Below the pieces are notes generated by a model. That model was not told the DNA's origin, did no database searches, and saw only the letters and a list, made by a program, of their open reading frames with translations. A stretch of 64,000 bases of DNA from Clostridium vincentii. Its GTDB lineage: Bacteria; Bacillota; Clostridia; Clostridiales; Clostridiaceae. A program made the position numbers and the translations under genes. Where the stretch lies: assembly GCF_002995745.1 (NCBI RefSeq), contig NZ_PVXQ01000018.1:1-64000 (forward strand). Reading direction: 5' to 3'. Of this stretch, positions 27,760 to 37,100 are shown in pieces. Each line of letters opens with the position of its first letter. Positions within the stretch are counted from its first letter, which is position 1.

Positions 27760-30360
27760 ATGAAAATTCTTAAGATTAGAGTATTTAATGGGAGAAATAT
27801 ATATTCGCATAAAAAGTGTATAAGACTTAATTTAGACTTAGAGGGATATTGTGAAATTCCTAGTAAAGAAATCCAAGATTTTAATGAAAAATTGATCTAT
27901 ATGTTGCCCGAGCTTAACAAACATAGATGCGGAATAGATGAAGATCGGGGGTTTATAAAGAGACTTACTGAGGGAACTTATTTAGCACATATTACTGAAC
28001 ATATTATAATAGCACTTCACAATATGATTGGTGTAGAAATAAGTTATGGAAAATCACGTGAAATATTTGGAGATAAGTATTACGTTATTTATCGATACGA
28101 ATATAAGAATACAGGAATAGAAGCCGCAAATATTGCAGCAGATATAATTAATTCATTAATAAATAGGGAGGAATTCGATTTAGAATTAAGATTAAATAGA
28201 TTAAAAGAAATATTATTAAGTGAGCTATTAGGGGTAAGTACGCTTAATATTTGTAATGAGGCAAAAAAAAGAGGAATTCCTATTATTAGAATAGGTGAAA
28301 ATAGTATGTTTCAATTAGGTTATGGAAAGTACTCCAAAATTATACAAGCAACAGTTGGTAGTGATACAAGTGCCATAGCTGTTAATATTGCACAGGATAA
28401 ATTACTCACTAAGCAAGTATTAAGTTTACATTGTTTACCTATAGCCAAAGGTATGAAAGTGGGAGATATGATAGAAGCTAATTCACGTGCAAAGGAGATT
28501 GGTTATCCCGTAGTTCTTAAGCCTCAGTTTGGGAATCAAGGAAAAGGTGTTATTGCAAACATAAAAGATGAGATGCAATTAAGGAGTTCATATGAACTTC
28601 TAGCTAAAGACTTTAAAGATATAATAATAGAAAAGTGCATAAGTGGAAGGGACTATAGAGTATGTTGTGTTTATGGAGAAGTGGTTGCAGTATCAGAAAA
28701 AATAGCCCCATATGTTATAGGTGATGGAATAAGTTCTATTGAAAAGCTTATAGCTAATATTAATGAAGATTCAAGACGAGGCAAAGGGCATGAAAAGGAA
28801 TTAACTAAAATTAAAATAGATGAATGCCTTATAGAGCATTTAAAACAAAGAAAATATTCATTATGTTATATTCTCCCTGAAAAAGAAAAACTAAATTTAA
28901 AAGATAATGCTAATTTGTCTACAGGTGGATTTGCAATAGATTGTACAGATTTAATATGTGATGAGAACATAGAAATATGCAAGAGAGCTTCAAATGCTGT
29001 TGGATTAGATATTTGCGGAATAGATGTTATGTGCAAAGATATAAGTAAACCTCTAAATGAAGGTGGAGTAATCATTGAGTTAAATGCTGCACCTGGTATT
29101 AGGATGCATATTAATCCATATATTGGAACCCGTCGTAATGTAGCGGGTCATATAGTTGATAATTTATTTAAAAATATATCGAAACATATTCCATTAATAT
29201 CTGTGACAGGAACTAATGGTAAAACAACTACAACAAGATTAATTGCCCACATACTATCAATTGCAGGATACACTGTTGGAATGACAACAACTGGTGGAAT
29301 TTACATTGATGGAAAATGTGTATTAAAGGGTGATACCACAGGTCCTAAAAGTGCTTTAACTGTCCTTATGAATAAGGATATAGATGCAGCAGTACTTGAA
29401 ACTGCAAGAGGAGGAATGATAAGAGAAGGATTAGCATATGACCTTGCAGATATTGCTGTTATCACAAATATAACTGAAGATCATATTGGAATTGATGAAA
29501 TAAAAACTATAGAAGATATGGCAAAAGTTAAGTCTCTAGTTGGTGAGGCAGTTAAAGAAGATGGATATGTAGTTATCAATGGGGATGACAATATGAGTTT
29601 AAGTATAATTCCTAGACTAAAGAGCAAGCTTATAATTTTTTCTAATAATAAAGACAATAAAGTTATGCAAAATAACATTAAAAATGGTGGTTATGGAATT
29701 TATGTAGATGAAGGCGTTTTAGTAATACAAAGTAACGCAGAGCTTGAGAAACTAATAGACGTAAAAAGTATAGGAATAACACTTGAAGGTATTTTGAAAT
29801 ATAACGTTGAAAATGCTATGGCAGCCTGCGCTGCTGCAGTAGGAATAGGAATAGACTTTGATATTATTAGGGAAGGGTTAAAGTCATTCTACTGCAGTGA
29901 AGAGCAAAATCCAGGAAGATTTAATATGTATTTAATAAATAATGTGAAGGTAATATTAGACTATGGACATAATATAGAAGGTTATAAAGGCGTGTTTGAT
30001 GCGCTTAAAACTATGAAACACAACAAGCTTATAGGCGTTATTGGATCACCCGGAGATAGATTAGATAGGCGCATAGTGGATATGGGCACATGTGCGGGAG
30101 AAAATTTTGACTATATTTTCATAAAAGAAAATGAAAATAGTAGAGGTAGATGTAAGGGGGATTCGTCTCGCCTTGTAGAAAAGGGGATTCTAAAATCCAA
30201 ACTTAACAGCAGCAATATTAAAATAGTTTTAAATGAGGCGGAAGCATTTAAAAATGCCTTAGATTTAGCACGCCCTGGAGATACTGTTGTTATGTTCTTT
30301 GAAAAATATGAACCTATTATAGATATAATAACAAGCAAACTTGAATCTGAGAATAGATAA
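27760..30360 (+). CDS. cphA: Cyanophycin synthetase
   Basis: An 866-aa ATP-dependent ligase that polymerises aspartate and arginine into cyanophycin. Domains in order: an N-terminal domain (to about 160), ATP-grasp (about 220-475, with 'YPVVLKPQFGNQGKGV', 'RDYRVCCVYGEVVAVSEK' and 'IIELNAAPGIRMHINP'), and a Mur-ligase-like domain with P-loop 'TGTNGKTTTTR' near residue 483, 'KGDTTGP' and 'LETARGGMIREGL'. Length and order match bacterial CphA. GGGAGG fixes the ATG at 27760. No cyanophycinase gene is adjacent. Spore-coat-like genes follow, consistent with a nitrogen store linked to sporulation. Confidence 0.93.
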   Translation: MKILKIRVFNGRNIYSHKKCIRLNLDLEGYCEIPSKEIQDFNEKLIYMLPELNKHRCGIDEDRGFIKRLTEGTYLAHITEHIIIALHNMIGVEISYGKSREIFGDKYYVIYRYEYKNTGIEAANIAADIINSLINREEFDLELRLNRLKEILLSELLGVSTLNICNEAKKRGIPIIRIGENSMFQLGYGKYSKIIQATVGSDTSAIAVNIAQDKLLTKQVLSLHCLPIAKGMKVGDMIEANSRAKEIGYPVVLKPQFGNQGKGVIANIKDEMQLRSSYELLAKDFKDIIIEKCISGRDYRVCCVYGEVVAVSEKIAPYVIGDGISSIEKLIANINEDSRRGKGHEKELTKIKIDECLIEHLKQRKYSLCYILPEKEKLNLKDNANLSTGGFAIDCTDLICDENIEICKRASNAVGLDICGIDVMCKDISKPLNEGGVIIELNAAPGIRMHINPYIGTRRNVAGHIVDNLFKNISKHIPLISVTGTNGKTTTTRLIAHILSIAGYTVGMTTTGGIYIDGKCVLKGDTTGPKSALTVLMNKDIDAAVLETARGGMIREGLAYDLADIAVITNITEDHIGIDEIKTIEDMAKVKSLVGEAVKEDGYVVINGDDNMSLSIIPRLKSKLIIFSNNKDNKVMQNNIKNGGYGIYVDEGVLVIQSNAELEKLIDVKSIGITLEGILKYNVENAMAACAAAVGIGIDFDIIREGLKSFYCSEEQNPGRFNMYLINNVKVILDYGHNIEGYKGVFDALKTMKHNKLIGVIGSPGDRLDRRIVDMGTCAGENFDYIFIKENENSRGRCKGDSSRLVEKGILKSKLNSSNIKIVLNEAEAFKNALDLARPGDTVVMFFEKYEPIIDIITSKLESENR

Positions 30361-30390
30361 TATGGGTGTTCTTTTCCTTTGTGTAATAAA

Positions 30391-30433
30391 AAGGGCAATA
30401 AACTCAGTTTAGTACTGAGTTTATTGCCACTTT
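30391..30433. terminator. Bidirectional terminator between cphA and a small minus-strand gene
   Basis: GGCAATAAACTCAG pairs with CTGAGTTTATTGCC (14 bp, 7-nt loop). On the minus strand the stem is followed by CCCTTTTTATT; on the plus strand by ACTTTTAG. It can serve both converging genes. Confidence 0.8.
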
Positions 30434-30484
30434 TAGAATTAAGAGTAGATTTGTTCTTTTTTTATAAAATATTTGAATAATAAA

Positions 30485-30583
30485 TTACTTGTAGGTATTA
30501 TTATTGTTAGTTTTTTTAGTATTATTTTTGCTATCGTTATTGTTCTTATTTTGATTGTTATTGTTTTGTTCATGCTTTGCCAT
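30485..30583 (-). CDS. Asparagine/lysine-rich 32-residue peptide
   Basis: A tiny ORF with an excellent GAGGAGGT 7 bp before its ATG. The product begins MAKHEQ and is then almost all Asn, Lys, Thr and Gln, ending 'TYK'. A strong terminator serves its 3' end. The composition is extreme but codons are mixed (AAT and AAC alternate), arguing against a simple slippage repeat. Placed between cphA and spore-coat-like genes, it may be a small spore-associated protein; this is only an inference. No homologue was recognised. Confidence 0.55.
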   Translation of the reverse strand: MAKHEQNNNNQNKNNNDSKNNTKKTNNNNTYK

Positions 30584-30761
30584 TGATACCACCTCCTCGA
30601 TTATATATTTATCATTCTCAAATAAAGCTTAATTTATTCAATACTAGTACTACATATTGTAGTTATTTGAAGCTGTAAAAATTGTGGATTTAATGACTAA
30701 TATTTTCTGCGAATACACATAATAAAATGCAATAAAATTTTATGAATTTGGAGGTGTTAAT

Positions 30762-30974
30762 ATGAGAAAACTTTCAGAGGGTGAATTATTATCCTTAACA
30801 GGTTTACTAAGTATGGAAAATGACGGATTAGCGGTGGCAAAAGTTATGAAAAATCTAATTAGTGATGAAGAATTAAAAAGACAAGCAGAAACTGGAGTTT
30901 TAGCAGCCGAGGGAAGAATAAAAGCAACACAACAATTTATTAATGAAAATAGAGTTACAGGAGGGATGAAATAA
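30762..30974 (+). CDS. Small CotF-like spore protein
   Basis: A 70-aa mostly helical acidic protein ('LSEGELLSLTGLLSMENDGLAVAKVMKNLI', 'IKATQQFINENR'). Clostridial genomes commonly encode such a short protein directly before a CotF-type coat protein, as here. RBS GGAGGTG precedes the ATG. A CATAATAAA sequence 40 bp upstream loosely resembles a mother-cell sigma -10 element, but no clear -35 was identified. Likely a spore component; the assignment relies on gene pairing. Confidence 0.65.
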   Translation: MRKLSEGELLSLTGLLSMENDGLAVAKVMKNLISDEELKRQAETGVLAAEGRIKATQQFINENRVTGGMK

Positions 30975-30975
30975 T

Positions 30976-31266
30976 ATGGGAACAATAATGAATAATATTG
31001 TAAAAAATACTACAGATATTAATGATGAAGTAATCGCTGGAAATATGATTGGAGCAGCGAAAAGTGCAGCAGATGCATATCTAGCAGCAACTTTGACAAG
31101 TTCTACACCTGAATTAAAAGCAATATATTCAGCTAGCTTAACTCAAATAATAGGTGGACACTCAGCATTAACAGAACTAGCTGTAAACCGTGAATGGGTA
31201 TCGCCATATAGCGCACCGTCAGAGCAACTAATGAATTCATTTAACAAATCTAAAAGCACAGTGTAG
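30976..31266 (+). CDS. Spore coat protein, CotF-like family
   Basis: A 96-aa helical protein with the CotF/ferritin-like four-helix-bundle half pattern: 'NMIGAAKSAADAYLAATLTSSTPELKAIYSASLTQIIGGHSALTELAVNREW' followed by a Pro-rich end 'VSPYSAPSEQLMNSF'. Members are deposited in the spore coat. It begins one base after the preceding stop codon, with AGGAGGG inside the upstream gene, so the two are co-translated. Function in this organism is inferred from family and neighbours. Confidence 0.72.
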   Translation: MGTIMNNIVKNTTDINDEVIAGNMIGAAKSAADAYLAATLTSSTPELKAIYSASLTQIIGGHSALTELAVNREWVSPYSAPSEQLMNSFNKSKSTV

Positions 31267-31267
31267 A

Positions 31268-31363
31268 ATGACTAATAAGGATTTTGGTATAACTGAAGAT
31301 TCTAAGTTATATTTTGATGCACCTGATCCAACAGCACCAAGTTTTGAAAATTCAAGAAAATAA
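31268..31363 (+). CDS. Possible 31-residue peptide following the coat-like gene
   Basis: An ATG one base after the previous stop opens 31 codons rich in Asp, Pro and Ser ('FDAPDPTAPSFENS'). Base composition looks coding, and the next feature is a strong terminator. There is no separate ribosome-binding site, so expression would depend on coupling. It could also be a relic of a longer coat-protein C-terminus joined by a past frameshift. Confidence 0.4.
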   Translation: MTNKDFGITEDSKLYFDAPDPTAPSFENSRK

Positions 31364-31385
31364 GAATTGAATAGTAAGAATCCTC

Positions 31386-31425
31386 TCCCTTTGGCTAATT
31401 TACAGTTGGCCAAAGGGATTTTTTT
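31386..31425 (+). terminator. Rho-independent terminator of the spore-coat-like cluster
   Basis: TCCCTTTGGC (31386-31395) pairs with GCCAAAGGGA (31409-31418), followed by seven T residues. Confidence 0.9.
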
Positions 31426-31516
31426 AGATATTTATGGTTATAAGCATAAATATATTACGCTTGGTTACAATGAAAATAGATATTTATGTTAAAATGTTTA
31501 TAAGGCGGTGTAATAT

Positions 31517-32413
31517 ATGAAAATAGAAAGATTAAAGGACTGTAAGTGGGGAGAAAAGGTAGAAATTCCATTAATGATAAATAAAGTGTTAGTGGGTCGT
31601 GGACTTTTAACTTCGATTTATGCCGGAGATAAGGATATGGAAATTAAATGTTTTATAAAAACAGATGGAGTAAAGCTTGAAGTTGGAAAGGTTATTTTAG
31701 CAAAGGGTAATTTCTCAGAACCTTTTAAACCAAGTAGCTTTCAATTCGTTGAAGAATATGATATTAACGAATTTTTACCCTCTGTTCAGAGACCAATTGA
31801 AGATATTATGAAGGAAATTGAACTTTTATCCATGGAAGAAATAGTCTCAAGTGAGGCTAAGCAATTAGATAATTATTTCTTTTCAAATGAGCATTTTGTT
31901 GAAAAATTCAAATGTGGGATAGGAGGAGTATTTAATCATCATAATTATCGAGGGGGTCTTGCTGAACATACTTTAGGAGTTATGACGTTAAGTAAGTATT
32001 TAGCTTATAAATATGATATTAGATATAAAGAAATTGCAATCCTGGGAGCAAAAATTCATGATATAGGTAAAGTTTATGAAATGGTTTATGATGCACCTTT
32101 TTCGTATACATTGAAGGGAAGTTTGCAGGGTCACATAGTTATGGGAATAGTTATGGTTGAAAAGGCATTTGCAGAAAATCCAGATGCTTACTCTGAGGAA
32201 TTTAAGGAAAGAATTAAAGCAATTATTGTAGAACATCATGGTAAGGTTGAATATGGTTCACCAGTTGCACCAAAAACTCAAGAAGCACATGTAGTTCATT
32301 ATGCAGATTATGTAGATGCTAATATGAATAAACTTGCAATAGTTAGTGAAGGTGTTGAGCCGGGAACTTGGAGTGGATTTGATAAGAGAGTTGATGGGAA
32401 ATTATTTTTATAG
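31517..32413 (+). CDS. yhaM: 3'-5' exoribonuclease YhaM family (OB-fold + HD domain)
   Basis: A 298-aa protein. The N-terminal OB-fold (residues 10-90) binds nucleic acid. The HD phosphohydrolase domain has 'NHHNYRGGLAEHTLGVM', 'GAKIHDIGKVYEM' and 'IVEHHGKVEYGSP' as metal ligands. B. subtilis YhaM (about 314 aa) is a Mn-dependent 3'-5' exonuclease acting on RNA and single-stranded DNA. The C-terminus here is slightly shorter. RBS AAGGCGGTG is imperfect. The gene is single, ends at a bidirectional terminator and converges on speE. Confidence 0.88.
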   Translation: MKIERLKDCKWGEKVEIPLMINKVLVGRGLLTSIYAGDKDMEIKCFIKTDGVKLEVGKVILAKGNFSEPFKPSSFQFVEEYDINEFLPSVQRPIEDIMKEIELLSMEEIVSSEAKQLDNYFFSNEHFVEKFKCGIGGVFNHHNYRGGLAEHTLGVMTLSKYLAYKYDIRYKEIAILGAKIHDIGKVYEMVYDAPFSYTLKGSLQGHIVMGIVMVEKAFAENPDAYSEEFKERIKAIIVEHHGKVEYGSPVAPKTQEAHVVHYADYVDANMNKLAIVSEGVEPGTWSGFDKRVDGKLFL

Positions 32414-32435
32414 ATGATATGAGAATAAAATATAA

Positions 32436-32468
32436 AAGCAGGACAGTCCTATAGGATTTGTCCTGCTT
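32436..32468. terminator. Bidirectional terminator between yhaM and speE
   Basis: AAGCAGGAC and GTCCTGCTT form a 9-bp stem with inner pairing (TCCTATAGGA), between two converging genes. T-rich tracts follow in both directions. Confidence 0.85.
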
Positions 32469-32473
32469 CTTTG

Positions 32474-33319
32474 TTATTCCTTTAATAAATTTTTTACATA
32501 GTTAGGTAGTGCAAAGGCTGCTTTGTGTATTTCTTCATTATAGTATTGATCTTCAAGGTTAAGGCTTTTATAATATTCTTCATTATAATCCGTAACAGGA
32601 TGAAGAGTTTTGGAAGCAAATCCAAAGAACCAATGACCTGATGGGTAGGTTGGAATCATGTATTGATAAACCTCACATATAGGAAAAATTTCCTTTAACT
32701 TTTTATTAGCTCTTTGCATTTCCTTCTTATTCATATCATAGTAAGGACTTTCTCCTTGATTAACAAGAATTCCATTTTCAGTTAATGCTTTATAACAATT
32801 TTTATAAAAATCTAAAGTAAATAAGCCTTCACCAGGACCAATAGGATCTGTAGAGTCAACTATAATAAGGTCATACTTATTTTCTAAACCTTCAACAAAC
32901 TTAATTCCATCTTGGAAATAAAGTTTTACTTTAGGATCTCTTAACTTGCAAGATGTGAAAGGTAAGAATTTTTCGGAAGCTAGAACAACTTCTTCATCAA
33001 GTTCAACCATATCAATATGTTCTATTGATGGAAATCTAAGAAGTTCTCGAACTGTTCCACCATCTCCAGCACCTATAACTAAAACATTCTTAATATTTGT
33101 ATTAACTGTTAAAGGCACGTGAGTTATCATTTCATGATATATGAACTCATCTTTTTCTGTTATCATTGTCCAGCCATCTATTACTAGAACTTTTCCAAAG
33201 TCATAAGTATCTAATATATCTATTTGTTGAAATTCACTCTTTTTTGTAAAAAGTGTTTCTTTAACCCTCATTGAAAATTTTACATTATCTGTTTGAACTT
33301 CTGTATACCATAATTCCAT
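32474..33319 (-). CDS. speE: Spermidine synthase (polyamine aminopropyltransferase)
   Basis: Transfers aminopropyl from decarboxylated SAM to putrescine. The 281 aa contain 'MELWYTEVQTDNVKFSMRV' at the start, 'VLVIGAGDGGTVRELLRF' (cofactor loop), 'HIDMVELDEEVV', 'DLIIVDSTDPIGPGEGLF' (catalytic Asp) and 'GILVNQGESPYY', all standard for SpeE. RBS TAGGAGG precedes the ATG. It lies 25 bp after speD, which makes the aminopropyl donor. No ornithine or arginine decarboxylase gene is in the window. Confidence 0.95.
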   Translation of the reverse strand: MELWYTEVQTDNVKFSMRVKETLFTKKSEFQQIDILDTYDFGKVLVIDGWTMITEKDEFIYHEMITHVPLTVNTNIKNVLVIGAGDGGTVRELLRFPSIEHIDMVELDEEVVLASEKFLPFTSCKLRDPKVKLYFQDGIKFVEGLENKYDLIIVDSTDPIGPGEGLFTLDFYKNCYKALTENGILVNQGESPYYDMNKKEMQRANKKLKEIFPICEVYQYMIPTYPSGHWFFGFASKTLHPVTDYNEEYYKSLNLEDQYYNEEIHKAAFALPNYVKNLLKE

Positions 33320-33344
33320 TTTAATTCCTCCTAAAATTTAATTA

Positions 33345-33755
33345 CTACATTGGTTTATGGGTAATTTTATTAAGATCTTTATGAGAAAAATTTCTTATTT
33401 TCTCAATCATTCCTCGAGCAATCTCAGTAGATTCACTTCGTTCTGATTTAAGCACTTTTTCTAAATAATTAAAACCTACCCAAGGATTAACCGAGTCACC
33501 ACAGGTGAACAAGTCTACAGAGGCATAGCCATATTCTGGCCAAGTGTGAATAGTTAAATGTGATTCTTGTATTATTACGGCACCACTTACTCCCCAAGGA
33601 TTAAATTTGTGAAAACAACTTGTTACTATAGTAGCGTTTGAAATTCTGGCAGCTTCACATAGGTATTCTTCAATTATTTTATGATCTCCAAGAATATCAC
33701 AGTCACAGTTATAAAATTCTACAAGTATATGTCTTCCTAATTGTTCAAGCTTCAA
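33345..33755 (-). CDS. speD: S-adenosylmethionine decarboxylase, prokaryotic pyruvoyl type
   Basis: The 136-aa proenzyme self-cleaves at Glu64-Ser65 in 'IIQESHLTIHTWPEYGYASVDLFTCG' (described in parts: QESHLTIH is the cleavage site), converting Ser65 to the pyruvoyl cofactor. The active-site cysteine follows in LFTCG. It supplies decarboxylated SAM to SpeE. It is first gene of the speD-speE operon. A promoter (TTGACA-16-TATACT) and a palindromic hairpin lie in its roughly 100-nt leader, hinting at leader control. Confidence 0.93.
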   Translation of the reverse strand: MKLEQLGRHILVEFYNCDCDILGDHKIIEEYLCEAARISNATIVTSCFHKFNPWGVSGAVIIQESHLTIHTWPEYGYASVDLFTCGDSVNPWVGFNYLEKVLKSERSESTEIARGMIEKIRNFSHKDLNKITHKPM

Positions 33756-33802
33756 AAAAAGACCCCCTTCATAATTAAATTATTTGGTAAAAAATCTATA
33801 AA

Positions 33803-33821
33803 AGTTTACTAATAGTAAACT
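33803..33821 (-). promoter_or_regulatory. Perfect hairpin/palindrome in the speD leader, possible attenuator
   Basis: AGTTTACT-ATT-AGTAAACT on the minus strand, followed by TTTATAGATTTTTT. It lies about 35 nt downstream of the predicted start of transcription and 50 nt before speD. It could be an operator or a weak intrinsic terminator. Confidence 0.45.
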
Positions 33822-33854
33822 CTAAGTTATCTTATATTAAACTTCACTATATAA

Positions 33855-33882
33855 AGTATACAAGAGATAATAAAAATGTCAA
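33855..33882 (-). promoter_or_regulatory. SigA-type promoter of speD-speE
   Basis: Minus strand TTGACA (33882-33877), a 16-bp spacer, TATACT (33860-33855). About 100 nt upstream of the speD start. Confidence 0.65.
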
Positions 33883-34014
33883 TAATATAATATAGATTAT
33901 ATTAAAATAATTTTGAAGTATAGATAAAATTTCCTGATAGCGAATTATATTGCAATGAAAAAGAGATATAATATGCCTATATACGAATATTAACATAAAA
34001 TAAACCTAATAATA

Positions 34015-34044
34015 TTGACATTATATAATCTTACATGGTAAACT
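34015..34044 (+). promoter_or_regulatory. Possible promoter of the purine operon
   Basis: TTGACA (34015-34020), 18-bp spacer, then TAAACT (34039-34044) with an extended TGG just before it. About 80 nt before purL. I found no purine riboswitch here. Two CGAAT elements (33941 and 33984) recall the CGAA core of PurR boxes but are not in the usual inverted pair. Confidence 0.45.
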
Positions 34045-34124
34045 TACTTTAGAAAATGGAAAAATAAAATACAATTTATTAAGTTATATTCATGGAATCG
34101 ACAATTATGTTTGGAGGTATTTAA

Positions 34125-37100
34125 ATGTTCAATATCAAATGCGTATTCGTTGAAAAGAAAAAAGGTTTTGACGTTGAGGCAAAGAGCTTACTAAATGATT
34201 TTAAGAGCAATTTAAGAATGGAGAATTTAGAGGGAGTTAGAGTAGTAAACAAGTATACTCTGGGAAAAGTTTCAGAGAGTTATTACAAAAAAGCTTTACA
34301 TACAATTTTTTCAGAATTAACTGTAGATAAGGTTTATGAAGAAGAATTACCACTACAGGATGGAGATATAGCATTTGGGGTTGAATACTTACCTGGTCAA
34401 TATGACCAAAGAGCTAGTTCGGCAGCGGAATGTTTTCAGCTTTTAACAGCAGAAGATAGAGTGGATGTTAAATCATCAAAGATAATTATATTAAGAGGAC
34501 ATTTATCCAAGGAAGATATAGCTAAGGTTAAAAGCTATTATATAAATCCAGTAGATTCTAGAGAAGTAGAAATAGATAACAGAGAACTTCAAGCTACTAT
34601 GGACACACCTGATGACGTACAAATCTTAGATGGGTTTACAGTAAAAGATGTTAAATCTTTAGGGGAATTTCATAAAGAACAAGGACTTGCAATGAGTATT
34701 GCTGACCTTGTTATGATTCGAGATTACTTCAAGAGTGAAAACAGAGATCCAAGTATTACTGAAATAAAAGTTATTGATACTTATTGGTCAGATCACTGTA
34801 GACATACAACTTTCTCAACTTCAATTCAAGAAGTAACAATAGATACAAATAAATTCACAACACCAATTAAAAAAAGTTATGAAGCATACATAAAGTCAAG
34901 AGAGTATATTTATGGAAAAACAGATAGAGATATGACTTTAATGGATCTAGCAATTATTTCAGTTAAAGAACTTAGAAAAAAAGGAATGCTTGATGACCTT
35001 GATGTTTCTGATGAAATTAATGCTTGTTCAATAAACATTAATGTAGAAACTGATAAGGGAATAAAAGAGTATCTATTAATGTTTAAAAATGAAACACATA
35101 ATCACCCAACAGAAATTGAACCTTTTGGTGGGGCAGCAACTTGTCTTGGTGGTTCAATTCGTGATCCACTCTCTGGTAGAACATTTGTATACCAAGCAAT
35201 GAGAGTTACAGGGGCTGCAGATCCTACAGTTCCAGTTGAAGAAACTTTAAAGGGAAAATTACCACAAAGAACTATAACTTTAGGTGCCGCTCATGGATAT
35301 AGCTCATATGGTAACCAAATAGGTCTTGCAACCGGTCAAGTTTCTGAAATTTATCATCCAAACTACGTTGCAAAAAGAATGGAAGTAGGTGCTGTTATTG
35401 CAGCAGCTCCAAAGGAAAATGTAGTTCGTGAAGAACCAAGTGTTGGAGATCAAATTATTTTACTTGGTGGAAGAACTGGTCGTGACGGAGTTGGTGGAGC
35501 AACAGGTTCATCAAAGGAACATAATGTAGATTCTATTACTCAATGTGGAGCAGAGGTTCAAAAGGGTAATCCTCCAACAGAGAGAAAGATTCAAAGATTA
35601 TTTAGAAATAAAGAAGCATCTCAGATGATTAAAAGATGTAATGATTTTGGTGCTGGTGGAGTTTCAGTCGCTATTGGAGAACTTTGCAGAGGCCTTGATA
35701 TTAATTTAGATAAGGTTCCTAAAAAGTATGAAGGACTAGATGGAACAGAACTTTCAGTTTCTGAGTCTCAAGAAAGAATGGCAGTTGTTGTTGAGAAGAG
35801 CAAAGCTGAAAGATTTATTCAACTTGCAAGCGAAGAAAACCTTGAAGCAGTTATAGTTGCTCAAGTTACTGATACAGAAAGACTTAGATTGTTCTGGAGA
35901 AATAAGAATATTGTTGATATAAAGAGAAGTTTCCTTGATACAAATGGAGCTACTCAAAAAACTAATATTAAAGTTGTTGCACCAGGGGCTTATCCTTATG
36001 CAGTAGGTGATGTTGATGTTAAAGCCAAATGGATTGAAAATTTACAAGAGTTAAATATTGCATCTCAAAAGGGACTAGTTGAAAGATTTGACTCTAGCAT
36101 AGGTACAGGATCAGTTCTTATGCCTTTTGGTGGTAAGTATGCAAAAACTCCTGCAGAAGGTATGGCAGGAAAAATTCCTGTTTTCTACGGAGAGAGTAAA
36201 GATGCTTCATTAATGACATTTGGATTTAATCCTAACCTTGGAACTTGGAGTCCCTACCATATGGCATTTTACTCAGTAGTAGAATCTGTTACAAAAATGG
36301 CAGCTATGGGTGGAGATTACAGAAAAGTTAGACTAACATTCCAAGAGTATTTCGAAAAACTTGGTACAGATGAATCAAGATGGGGTAAACCATTTGCAGC
36401 ATTACTTGGAGCTTACAAAGCACAAATGGACTTAGGAATTGCAGCTATTGGTGGTAAGGATTCAATGTCTGGAAGTTTTGGAGATATTGATGTTCCACCA
36501 AGTTTGATTTCATTTGCAGTAGGATATGAAAAAGCAAATAGAGTTATTTCACCAGAATTTAAGATGCCAGAGAATAAGTTAGTATTACTTACAACTTGCA
36601 CTCTTGAAGATGGAACAATAGATATGGATAAGTTTAAGAAGAACTTAGAAACTTTATATACTTTAATTGGAGATAAGAAAGTAATTTCAGCATCATCGAT
36701 TAAGTTTGGAGGAGTTTCGGAGGCTATTACTAAGATGACTTTAGGTAATAGAATTGGAGCTGAATTTAATAACCTTAATAAGGAAGAGTTATTTGGGTTA
36801 AACTACGGTAGTATACTACTTGAAGTTAATCAAGATGTAAATATTGAATCAGACTTTAAAGAATGTACATTTAAGATTGTAGGAAAAACTTTAGCAGAGA
36901 AAAAGATTAAATCAAAAGACTTTGATTTAGAATTTGAGATAGAAGACCTTGATGAAAAATTAGAAAAGAAGTTAAGTAGTGTCTTTAAGATAAAGACCGC
37001 AGACAAGGATGAAAAAGACCAAACAGCTCTTTGTACTAAAGACAATAAGGAATGTCCAAAGACAAAGATGGCATCTCCAAGAGTTAAGATATCAAAACCT

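Noticed and set aside
33901..34010. Possible PurR boxes upstream of purL (CGAAT at 33941 and 33984)
   Set aside because: Same-strand orientation and a 43-bp gap do not match the inverted pair expected for PurR; kept only as a remark.
34000..34124. Purine riboswitch in front of purL
   Set aside because: A TATAATC-like string is present, but TTTCTACC and GACTA elements and the three-helix layout are absent.
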